Assembly: GCA_029881015.1 (NCBI GenBank)
Contig: JAOUNK010000076.1
Coordinates: 1 to 11,015, forward strand
Length of the DNA: 11,015 nucleotides
Origin: Gammaproteobacteria bacterium
Lineage (GTDB): Bacteria > Pseudomonadota > Gammaproteobacteria > Steroidobacterales > Woeseiaceae
Reading direction: 5' to 3'
This document shows positions 1 through 6,795 of the stretch, piece after piece. Both the position numbers and the translations under genes were made by a program. Below the pieces are notes generated by a model. It had not been told where the DNA came from. It searched no databases and worked only from the letters and a program-made list of their open reading frames with translations. The first letter of the stretch is position 1. The number at the start of each line of letters is the position of its first letter.

Positions 1-1
1 G

Positions 2-1534
2 CTTACTGCTACCGGCAGTGACGTGCTCAGTGGTGGCCTAAAGGGTATTGAAAAAGAATCGCTGCGCATCAGTCCTGACGGATTCCTGGCGCAAACGCCG
101 CACCCGAAGGAACTCGGTTCTGCGCTAACGAATCGGTATATCACCACGGACTTCTCGGAGGCGCTGCTCGAATTCGTGACGCCCGCATTTCCGACGACCT
201 GGGAAGCGCTGCGGTGTATCTGCGACATTCACCAGTTCACGTATGCGCACCTTGGTGACGAAATGCTGTGGACCGCCAGCATGCCGTGTCGCATTCCCGG
301 CAATCGCGAGATACCGCTCGCGCGATACGGCGATTCCAATGTCGGTCGCATGAAGACGATCTACCGTCGTGGCCTCGGTCATCGGTACGGCCGCCAGATG
401 CAGGTTATTGCCGGCGTGCACTTCAACTATTCGGTGCCACCGGTCTTCTGGCCGGCGTACCGTGAGGTGCTGGCGGACGATCGGGATGACAAAACGTTCC
501 GTTCCGACCAATACCTCGGCATGATCCGAAATTTCCGTCGCATGGGGTGGATCGTTCTCTACCTGTTCGGTGCGTCGCCGGCGGTCTGCAAGTCATTTGC
601 CGGTGCTGCGGCGGGGCTGCCATCGCTTAATGCGGACACATGGTTTGAGCCCTACGCAACGTCCTTGCGCATGAGTGACCTTGGTTACAGCAACCAGAAC
701 CAGTCGCGTATCGATATTTCGCTGAACAGCCTCGACGAATACGTTCGCGACCTGAGCAACGCGATCTGTACGCCGGAGCCCTCCTACGAAAAAATCGGGG
801 TGAAAGTCGGCGGCCAGTATCAGCAGCTCAACGCCAACCTGCTGCAAATCGCGAACGAATACTACTCGTCGGTTCGTCCGAAGCGCGTCGCCCGTTCAGG
901 TGAGCAACCGACTGCGGCCCTGCGTCGAGACGGCATCGAGTACGTTGAAATCCGTTCCCTGGACATCAATATTTTCGATCCGTCGGGCATCAACCAGAAT
1001 ACGATGCGCTTCATAGAGGCGTTCCTGATTTACTGTATGCTTGAAGACAGCCCGAAGCTCGATAGTGTCGAGTTGGACGCGATTCGCCACAATCATTCCG
1101 GTGTCGCGAAGCGTGGGCGTGATCCGGAACTTCGCCTGCGGGAAAAGGGCGAGGCGGTAACGTTGCAGTCGTGGGCCACACGGATCCTGGCAAACGTATC
1201 GGCCGTCGCCGAGTTGATTGACCGGCACCAGGGTGACGACAGCTACTCGGCTGCAGTCAGCAGCCTCCAGGCGTTTGTCGACCATCCTGATGCGACGTTG
1301 TCTGCGCGCATCGTTGCAGAACTCGAGCAGAGCGGCAGCAGCTATTTCGAGTTCGCCCTTGGCATGGCGAAGTGTCACCGGGACTACTTCTCCGCAATAG
1401 CGCCCCTGCGTGAGGAGCAGGCGCAGATTCTCGCTGAGGAGGCCGCGGCATCGCATGTGCGTCAGGCCGCCATTGAGGCAGCGGACGACATCGGTCTCGA
1501 CGAGTACCTGCAGCGCTATTTCACCGCGTGTTGA
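2..1534 (+). CDS. gshA: Glutamate-cysteine ligase (gamma-glutamylcysteine synthetase), 5'-partial
   Basis: This enzyme joins L-glutamate and L-cysteine using ATP, the first and rate-limiting step of glutathione synthesis, in the cytoplasm. The protein follows E. coli GshA almost from end to end. Visible blocks are GIEKESLRI near the N-terminus (E. coli GLERETLRV, including a metal-binding Glu), TTDFSEALLEFVTP, GVHFNYS, YLFGASPA, ATSLRMSDLGYSNQNQS and IEYVEIRSLDINIF. The reading frame is open to the window edge. An in-frame GTG at 23 exists, but E. coli GshA has about 17 more residues before the matching point, so the true start probably lies outside the window, about 10-20 residues upstream of the first visible codon. 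The 510 visible residues compare with 518 in E. coli. The gene ends in TGA with no obvious intrinsic terminator after it, and no gshB is in the window. Family identification is very secure; only the start is unknown. Confidence 0.96.
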   Translation, partial: LTATGSDVLSGGLKGIEKESLRISPDGFLAQTPHPKELGSALTNRYITTDFSEALLEFVTPAFPTTWEALRCICDIHQFTYAHLGDEMLWTASMPCRIPGNREIPLARYGDSNVGRMKTIYRRGLGHRYGRQMQVIAGVHFNYSVPPVFWPAYREVLADDRDDKTFRSDQYLGMIRNFRRMGWIVLYLFGASPAVCKSFAGAAAGLPSLNADTWFEPYATSLRMSDLGYSNQNQSRIDISLNSLDEYVRDLSNAICTPEPSYEKIGVKVGGQYQQLNANLLQIANEYYSSVRPKRVARSGEQPTAALRRDGIEYVEIRSLDINIFDPSGINQNTMRFIEAFLIYCMLEDSPKLDSVELDAIRHNHSGVAKRGRDPELRLREKGEAVTLQSWATRILANVSAVAELIDRHQGDDSYSAAVSSLQAFVDHPDATLSARIVAELEQSGSSYFEFALGMAKCHRDYFSAIAPLREEQAQILAEEAAASHVRQAAIEAADDIGLDEYLQRYFTAC

Positions 1535-1686
1535 GAAAACGGGCCGGATCGACAGGGACGGGTTCGCGCTTGGCCCGCCAAATCCTGTGCGTTCTGTCAC
1601 AAAAAGAGACTGTCGAGTAGGCCGCTGGCGCCAACTTAACTAAACTTCCTGCGTGTGCCTGATTTGGCAATCGACCAAAGCGTGGT
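1535..1686. other. Intergenic region between gshA and the paralogous membrane-protein pair
   Basis: These 152 bp carry no ORF that I believe. A 5-bp stem (TTTGG at 1663-1667 with CCAAA at 1675-1679, 7-nt loop) lies just before the next start. It has no T-tract and could partly cover the weak AAAG ribosome-binding site. A GGGCC/GGCCC pairing further upstream has a loop of more than 25 nt and no T-run, so it is not a convincing gshA terminator. I see no clear sigma-70 promoter, but the downstream pair may be transcribed from here or by read-through from gshA. Confidence 0.4.
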
Positions 1687-2286
1687 GTGTTTGTTTTGTT
1701 GAAGACATTTTTCATTGGAGTCGTACTGGGGCTGCTAGCCGCAGCCGGCGTCTTGTATGCGGTTCCGGCCGTGGACCAGAAGCGTGAAGCTTCTATCGTC
1801 ACCGTGGCGCCGAACGGCGGCAATACGGAGGTGTTTCACAGCAGGATTCCCATGGACCAGATCCTCCAGGGCGACCCGCGGCAGGCCGGCAGTGTCCCAC
1901 CGGGACTGGAATGGCCCAGCGATGAAATCCTGGCGAACGTCCGTGCGGAACTGTTCAAGATCCGTAACGCCCAGGGTGTAATCGTCGGCGTTGCGGCACG
2001 TACGGCAGCGAAGACCGATGACACAGATGTCATCGACTGGGTACTGCATCTGCCGGCCCGTGGGTCACTGTTCGTCAATATGGATGTCACGCCGCGCGAA
2101 GGGGGTTTTCGTCTCGGCCAGATCAGATCGGGTTCGCGCGAATTCAGTCTGCTGCACGGTTTCATGACAGAGCGCTGGGTCGAGACCGCCTCGGATGACG
2201 AAGACGCTCCAACCGGTCGCATCGAGTTGTCCGCAACCTACGCGAGCACACTCGAGCCCCTGGATACCGAGGAGGCAGCCGAATGA
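1687..2286 (+). CDS. Membrane-anchored protein of unknown function (paralogue of the next gene)
   Basis: I do not recognise a named family. The 199-residue product has one hydrophobic N-terminal segment (about residues 8-25, IGVVLGLLAAAGVLYAV) and then a soluble region of about 170 residues, so it is probably a single-pass inner-membrane protein with a periplasmic body; that topology is inferred. The C-terminal tail is acidic. Its layout matches the downstream gene: anchor, a segment with VRAELFKIRNAQGVIVGVA, a VIDWVLHLPARGSLFVNM block, and a late GRIELSATY strand. The start is uncertain. GTG at 1687 is preceded by only a weak AAAG, while TTG at 1699 would give MKTFFIGVVLGLL, which lines up better with the paralogue's MKHLVSLVLGLI. 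The stop overlaps the start of the next gene, so the two are probably coupled in translation. Confidence 0.85.
   Translation: MFVLLKTFFIGVVLGLLAAAGVLYAVPAVDQKREASIVTVAPNGGNTEVFHSRIPMDQILQGDPRQAGSVPPGLEWPSDEILANVRAELFKIRNAQGVIVGVAARTAAKTDDTDVIDWVLHLPARGSLFVNMDVTPREGGFRLGQIRSGSREFSLLHGFMTERWVETASDDEDAPTGRIELSATYASTLEPLDTEEAAE
2269..2275 (+). promoter_or_regulatory. Strong ribosome-binding site (GAGGAGG) for the second membrane-anchored protein
   Basis: GAGGAGG lies inside the last codons of the upstream gene, 7 nt before the ATG at 2283. Together with the ATGA stop/start overlap it fixes this start and suggests that translation of the second gene follows the first. Confidence 0.8.
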
Positions 2287-2990
2287 AGCACCTCGTCTCT
2301 CTCGTGCTTGGGCTGATCGTCGGAGTGATCCTGTTCGCGGCAGGGCTTCTTTACAACCCGTTCAATGCCGACAGGGGGTTGTCGCCATTGTCAGTAACCA
2401 ATGCCGAGGTCATTGCCCTTAATTTCGCCAACGTGCCGGCGGAGAGTATTGCGTATACCAACAATGGTGAAACGCTACATCACCCCCATCCGGAGAAAGT
2501 AGTCCAGCTCTGGGAGGCTCCCGTTCGCATGACCAGTGCAATGGCGACCGTCATGCGCGATGCGCGCAACCGGGTTGCCGGTATCGGGGTGAAATTCTCG
2601 TCAAGATCCGAGAGCACCAGGCTGTGGACCGGCGAGGCCATCGTCGACAGCGTCTGGTACGTGTACCTGCCGGACTACGGTAGCCTGTTCATTGAACAAA
2701 CTGAGAACTACTTTCCGTTTATTCGGGAGGTGGCCTTCCCGGCATGGCGCAGTTCGGCGAATCACTGGCGCGGGAACTGGCTGGGCGACGTGACCGCCGG
2801 ACCGGGGGCGCTCGGTACTGCGGCAGTTACCGGCGGTTCAGGGCGGCTTGAAGGTCTCAGTATGGCGGCTGTCGAGTCAATGACTGTCAAGGCCTTCTCG
2901 GCGGAGACCGGACTGGTCTCGGCAGAAGGCAGATTGATCATAGAGATGCCCTATGACCAGGACCCTGCCAACGACGCGGACACTCCCTGA
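2283..2990 (+). CDS. Membrane-anchored protein of unknown function (paralogue of the previous gene)
   Basis: The product is 235 residues and of no family I can name. It has a hydrophobic N-terminal anchor (about residues 4-22, ending FAAGLLY) and a soluble, probably periplasmic, remainder. It shares an order of motifs with the preceding 199-residue protein: anchor ending GxLY, a block DARNRVAGIGVKFSSR against RNAQGVIVGVAART, the block VDSVWYVYLPDYGSLFIEQ against IDWVLHLPARGSLFVNM, and a C-terminal GRLIIEMPY against GRIELSATY. This copy is longer between the last two blocks, with a Trp-rich stretch (FPAWRSSANHWRGNW). The ATG overlaps the previous stop by four bases (ATGA) and has a strong ribosome-binding site. 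The gene ends 2 nt from the stop of the convergent oxidoreductase, with no terminator between them. Real gene: high confidence. Function: unknown. Confidence 0.88.
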   Translation: MKHLVSLVLGLIVGVILFAAGLLYNPFNADRGLSPLSVTNAEVIALNFANVPAESIAYTNNGETLHHPHPEKVVQLWEAPVRMTSAMATVMRDARNRVAGIGVKFSSRSESTRLWTGEAIVDSVWYVYLPDYGSLFIEQTENYFPFIREVAFPAWRSSANHWRGNWLGDVTAGPGALGTAAVTGGSGRLEGLSMAAVESMTVKAFSAETGLVSAEGRLIIEMPYDQDPANDADTP

Positions 2991-2992
2991 CG

Positions 2993-4210
2993 TCAGGCCG
3001 GCATGTCCTTGAGCGGGATGCCGGTGTCGGCGAGCTGATCGGGACTTAACTCCGCCCGGTCGGCGATCAAGGGCTTCGACTGCACGAAGTCGCGCGGCGC
3101 ATTGATCGCATTCACCGCAATCAGGCGACCGCTCTTCAGGTACAGGCAGGAAAACGAGCGATCGGCCGGGTTGCCACGAACCACAACGTCATCGTAGCCC
3201 TCTGAAAGTCCGGCAATCTGGAGCTTGAGATCGTACTGGTCCGACCAGAACCAGGGCACCTGTGTGTAGGCGACGTCCTTACCGCACAGGTTCGCCGCCG
3301 CGGTCTTTGCCTGCTCGAGCGCATTGTGTACCGACTCGAGTCGCAATCGTCTTGCGTATATCGAGTTGGGGTGCAGCGTACAGTCGCCGACCGCGAAAAT
3401 GTCGGGGTCCGAGGTTCTGCAGTGATCGTCAACGACGATACCGTCCTCGACGTCGAGTCCGGCCGCCGACGCGAGCTCCGTGTTGGGCAAGATTCCTACG
3501 CCGATCACGACGAGATCGGCAGGCAGTTGCTCTCCCTCGGAGGTCGTTACTGCCTTGACCCGCTTCTTTCCCTTCAGCGCGGCGACACTTGCGGACAGGC
3601 GGAACCTGACGCCCTGGTTCGTGTGTTCAATCTGGTAGAAGTCCGAGATCTCCGGTGACACGACGCGGCTCATGACGCGGTTTGCCATTTCGATAACCGT
3701 GACTTCCAACCCCGCCTGGCGGGCGACGGCCGCAACCTCGAGTCCGATGTATCCGGCGCCAATAACGACGAGCTTTCGGCCTGGCTCCAGGTCGTCCCGA
3801 ATGCCTTCTACATCGGCAATGCTGCGCAAGTAGTGCACGCCCTTTAGCTTCGTTCCGGCGACGGGAAGCGGGCGAACCCGGGAGCCGAGGGCGAGCACCA
3901 GCTTGTCATAGGCGATGTCGTCGCCGCCCTCGACGTGCAGGCGATTGCCGTCGCGGTCGATTGCAGTAATGGAAGTTTCCAGGTGCAGCTCAACCTCGGC
4001 TTCCTCGTAGAAACTCACGGGCTTCACGTACAGTCGCTCCGCCGGCATTTCTCCAGCCAGGAATTTCTTCGACAGTGGCGGGCGCTGGTACGGCAGGTAG
4101 GGTTCGTCCCCGACGAGTACGATCTGCCCTGCGAACTTGTGCTGGCGCAGGCTGGCAACGACCTGACCGGCAGCATGGCCGGCGCCGGCGATAACGACTC
4201 TCTCACGCAC
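2993..4210 (-). CDS. FAD-dependent NAD(P)H oxidoreductase, ferredoxin reductase (rhodocoxin/BphA4-like) type
   Basis: This is a flavoprotein of the family that passes electrons from NAD(P)H to a small ferredoxin or rubredoxin feeding an oxygenase or P450. The 405-residue length is typical. In order: the N-terminal FAD-binding motif GAGHAAG (residues 9-15); the family-typical VGDEPYLPYQRPPLSKKFL (33-51); the NAD-binding motif GAGYIG (151-156), with Glu174 at the end of the following strand suggesting preference for NADH; the second FAD motif DIFAVGDC (270-277); and the C-terminal reductase-type domain with PWFWSDQYDLKLQIAGL (319-335). The start is GTG at 4210. A ribosome-binding site overlaps the stop of the upstream permease, so the two form an operon. 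No ferredoxin, rubredoxin or oxygenase gene is in the window, so the electron acceptor is unknown. Other pyridine-nucleotide-disulphide oxidoreductase roles remain possible. Confidence 0.92.
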   Translation of the reverse strand: MRERVVIAGAGHAAGQVVASLRQHKFAGQIVLVGDEPYLPYQRPPLSKKFLAGEMPAERLYVKPVSFYEEAEVELHLETSITAIDRDGNRLHVEGGDDIAYDKLVLALGSRVRPLPVAGTKLKGVHYLRSIADVEGIRDDLEPGRKLVVIGAGYIGLEVAAVARQAGLEVTVIEMANRVMSRVVSPEISDFYQIEHTNQGVRFRLSASVAALKGKKRVKAVTTSEGEQLPADLVVIGVGILPNTELASAAGLDVEDGIVVDDHCRTSDPDIFAVGDCTLHPNSIYARRLRLESVHNALEQAKTAAANLCGKDVAYTQVPWFWSDQYDLKLQIAGLSEGYDDVVVRGNPADRSFSCLYLKSGRLIAVNAINAPRDFVQSKPLIADRAELSPDQLADTGIPLKDMPA

Positions 4211-4214
4211 TTGA

Positions 4215-4222
4215 CTCTCCCT
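4215..4222 (-). promoter_or_regulatory. Ribosome-binding site of the oxidoreductase, overlapping the permease stop codon
   Basis: Read on the minus strand, AGGGAGAG sits 4 nt before the GTG at 4210 and shares two bases with the TAG stop (4223-4221) of the permease gene. This supports the GTG start and points to co-transcription, and probably translational coupling, of the two genes. Confidence 0.75.
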
Positions 4223-6578
4223 AGATCGGTACCAAAGGCCACAAGACAGGTAGCAGCACCATGACGGTAATGAAGACCACGATCGTCAACGGCACACCCA
4301 CTTTCAGGTAATCGACAAAGCGGTAGCCGCCCGGACCCATGACCAGGATATTAGCGGGGTGTGAAATCGGGCTCGTGAAACTGGCGGATGCGGCCATTGC
4401 GACCGCCATCATGGCGGTTTCCGGTGCGACATTAAGGTCACTCATTGCGGAGAGGACGATCGGTGACATCAGGACCACAAGGGCTGCCGTAGGGATGATC
4501 ATCGTCGCCATTGCCGTAAGGATATAGAGGCCCATGATGACCGGCCATGGCCCGGCATCGCCGAGCAAGCTCATAACCTGGTTGGCAAGGTACTCCGCCG
4601 CACCGGTATCCTGCATTGCGATACCCAGCGGCAGCATTCCGGCGATGAGGAAGATTGCACGCCAATCGATAGCACGATAGGCCTGCTCCATATTGAGGCA
4701 GCCAGTCAGAACCATGATCGTGCCGCCAATGACGGCCGCGACGGAAATCGGCGCATAGCCCGCCATCACGGAAAGCACAACGGCAAGCATGATGGCTGCG
4801 GCCAAAGGTGCCCGACGCGTGTCGGGTGGTTCTTGTCCCAGCGGCGTCAGGATCAGGAAGTCCGAGTCCGTGGACAATAGCTGCAGACGGTCGCGCGGGC
4901 CGAGCAGGAGGAGTGCGTCGCCGACTTGCAGGCGTTCGTCAGCCAGCTCGGAACCGACTGTTTCGCCTTCGCGCCAGATGCCTGCAAGCTCAATGCCGTA
5001 ACGCTCGCGGAAGTTGAGCTCGCCGACTGTCCGGCCTGCCAGCGACGAACGCGGATCCAGCGTGGCATCCATGAGCGTCAGCCGTTCGGACTCGAACGGT
5101 GTGACATTCGCCGGAACTTTCGTATCAATCTCGAGTTCCTGCAGGCCTCGCAAGACATCGAGATCGCCGGGCTGCCCCTCGATCAACAACAGATCGCCAC
5201 CCAGAAGGACTTCATCACCGCGCGGCATGACCCTGAGCTCACCTTCGCGAAAGATGGCAATGACGCGGAAGTCGAAGACTTCGGCCAGGCGGCTCTTTTC
5301 CAGCGTTTCATCCACAAGGCCGCTGTGCTTGGGAAGACGCACGACGAACATGCGCTCGTCAGCCTGGTATTCGGCGAGCTTTTCGTTAGTGAAGATCTCG
5401 ACCGACGAGAAATCCGAGAATTTCTCGAGTTGCGTAATAGCCTCGACTTCTCCCTGTACAAGCACTTCGTCACCCGCCTTGATCGGCACATAGGCGAGAT
5501 TCGTCAGTCGATACGAGCCGCGGCGCATGATGCCAACAACGGAAACGTCGAATCGTGTGCGAAACGCGGCATGTCGTACGAGTTCAGAGACCACGGGAGA
5601 GCGGTCGCCGATTGTGACGGAGGCGTACATGACCTTGGCGGCAACCATCGACTTGAGTACGGGTGCCTCACGTTCGATGACGAGGTCGGACCAGCGACGC
5701 AATTCCCGGAACTGGTCGACGCGGCCCTGTACGAGCAGGCCATCGCCCGCCCGCAGCACCGTTTGCCGGCCCGGCAGGGTCTCGCTGCGTCCGGCGCGAA
5801 ATAGCGAGAGAATGATCAGTCCCGTCGATGCCCCGATACGACTCTCGGCCAGCGTCTTGCCGACGAGAATCGAATCGGTCGGGACGCGCAGCATGAAGGT
5901 GCGTTCCTGCAGCTTGTAGCGCGAGCGCAGGCTGCGCTGGCTGACATGTTTATCGCGCGCTGCTTTCTGTCTCGGCAACAGGAAGCGGCCCCCAAGTGCG
6001 ACGAAAAGCACGCCAACAACCATGACGATGCCGCCAAGCGGCGTGAAATCGAAGAGCGCGAACGGTTGATACCCGTTCAGGACCAGGGATTCACTGATCA
6101 GCAGGTTAGGCGGCGTGCCGATCAAGGTCATGAGGCCGCCGAGCAGTGTCGAGTACGCCAGCGGCATCAGGAGCTTTGATGCAGCGATCCGTGTGCGGCG
6201 AGCGACCTCGACCACGACGGGCAGCATCAACGCGGCGACACCGATGTTGTTCATAAACGCAGACAGAACGGCGCCGGTAATCATGATGACGACGATCAAT
6301 GTAAATTCCCGGCGACCGCCTATGCGCATGACCTGCCGCCCGATGATGTCCGCAATGCCGGTGCGGGTCAGTCCCTCGCTGAGGATGAACATCGCCCAGA
6401 CCGTAATGACCGCGCTGTTACTAAAGCCGGAAAACGCCTGGTCGGAATCGACGAGTCCCGTGACGGCGAGAGCGCCCAACACGAGTAGCGCGACGACGTC
6501 CATGCGAATGACTTCGCTGATAAACAGGACCAGAGAAATTGCCAGGATGCCCAGTACCAGTGCGATGTCGAAGGTCAT
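4221..6578 (-). CDS. SLC13/DASS-type (sodium/anion) permease with four tandem RCK_C (TrkA-C-like) domains
   Basis: This 785-residue inner-membrane transporter belongs to the group that moves sulfate, other small anions or dicarboxylates. The substrate cannot be read from the sequence. The N-terminal membrane half (about residues 1-200) contains MNNIGVAALMLPVVVEVARR (109-128) and the hallmark LIGTPPNLLISES (152-164). The C-terminal half (about 590-785) has the matching IIPTAALVVLMSPI and SFTSPISHPANILVMGPGG. Between them is a soluble insert of about 375 residues with four RCK_C-like repeats near 222-296, 313-392, 406-484 and 498-578, each ending in a GDxLLxxG-type strand (AGDGLLVQG, AGDEVLVQG, GGDLLLIEG, VGDALLLLG). 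Two such domains are more usual, as in E. coli YfbS. I chose ATG 6578 (MTFDIALVLG), where the membrane domain begins. The frame stays open to 7001, but that extension is low-hydrophobicity and lies under the divergent helicase. The permease stop overlaps the next gene's ribosome-binding site. Confidence 0.92.
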   Translation of the reverse strand: MTFDIALVLGILAISLVLFISEVIRMDVVALLVLGALAVTGLVDSDQAFSGFSNSAVITVWAMFILSEGLTRTGIADIIGRQVMRIGGRREFTLIVVIMITGAVLSAFMNNIGVAALMLPVVVEVARRTRIAASKLLMPLAYSTLLGGLMTLIGTPPNLLISESLVLNGYQPFALFDFTPLGGIVMVVGVLFVALGGRFLLPRQKAARDKHVSQRSLRSRYKLQERTFMLRVPTDSILVGKTLAESRIGASTGLIILSLFRAGRSETLPGRQTVLRAGDGLLVQGRVDQFRELRRWSDLVIEREAPVLKSMVAAKVMYASVTIGDRSPVVSELVRHAAFRTRFDVSVVGIMRRGSYRLTNLAYVPIKAGDEVLVQGEVEAITQLEKFSDFSSVEIFTNEKLAEYQADERMFVVRLPKHSGLVDETLEKSRLAEVFDFRVIAIFREGELRVMPRGDEVLLGGDLLLIEGQPGDLDVLRGLQELEIDTKVPANVTPFESERLTLMDATLDPRSSLAGRTVGELNFRERYGIELAGIWREGETVGSELADERLQVGDALLLLGPRDRLQLLSTDSDFLILTPLGQEPPDTRRAPLAAAIMLAVVLSVMAGYAPISVAAVIGGTIMVLTGCLNMEQAYRAIDWRAIFLIAGMLPLGIAMQDTGAAEYLANQVMSLLGDAGPWPVIMGLYILTAMATMIIPTAALVVLMSPIVLSAMSDLNVAPETAMMAVAMAASASFTSPISHPANILVMGPGGYRFVDYLKVGVPLTIVVFITVMVLLPVLWPLVPI

Positions 6579-6743
6579 TCGGTGATTCTTTGGGTAGGCG
6601 ACTGCGTCGTTGTTAAAGTTCAACCCGTTTATACACGACCTTCGATGCAAAAGCGTCTGGTGCCCCGAAACCGCGTGGCGACGGCCGCTCAGAAATCCCC
6701 GCGCGGGCGGGCAGTAGCGCGCGAGGCATTCTTGAACAAATAC

Positions 6744-6770
6744 TTGTAAATTCATCCAGTACTGTATAAA
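6744..6770 (+). promoter_or_regulatory. Candidate sigma-70 promoter for the helicase gene
   Basis: TTGTAA (6744-6749) and TATAAA (6765-6770) resemble -35 and -10 elements, but the 15-bp spacing is short. TAAAAA at 6767-6772 would give 17 bp with a poorer -10. Either choice places the -10 inside the LexA box, the usual arrangement for an SOS-repressed promoter. Confidence 0.45.
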
Positions 6771-6779
6771 AATACAGAC
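6760..6779 (+). promoter_or_regulatory. LexA-binding site (SOS box) upstream of the helicase
   Basis: The core CTGTATAAAAATACAG (6762-6777) matches the gammaproteobacterial LexA consensus CTGT(AT)4ACAG: both CTGTAT/ATACAG arms are perfect inverted copies and only the central bases deviate from alternating AT. It lies 18 bp before the GTG start, over the likely -10 region. LexA would be expected to repress the helicase gene until DNA damage activates RecA. E. coli uvrD also has a LexA site, which fits the gene's type. Confidence 0.9.
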
Positions 6780-6795
6780 TTTTGAGAGGTGTCTT

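Larger units (their letters stand above)
6579..6795. other. Divergent intergenic region between permease and helicase genes
   Basis: These 217 bp are more AT-rich near the helicase. They contain the helicase promoter and LexA box on the right (listed separately). On the minus strand, toward the permease, a TATAAA (plus coordinates 6628-6633) is a possible -10 element, but no good -35 lies at the right distance, so I do not call it as a promoter. The permease ATG has only a weak purine run (AAAGAA) before it. Confidence 0.5.

Noticed and set aside
896..1600. Minus-strand open frame (234 residues) opposite gshA
   Set aside because: It overlaps well-conserved gshA coding sequence and has no motif of its own; a shadow frame.
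1663..1679. TTTGG/CCAAA stem before the first membrane-protein start
   Set aside because: Five base pairs with a 7-nt loop are expected by chance; no riboswitch or attenuator features are seen.
4926..5804. Long plus-strand open frame (292 residues) opposite the permease gene
   Set aside because: It lies antisense to clear RCK_C domains, and its composition looks like a GC-rich shadow of the coding strand, with no recognisable motif.
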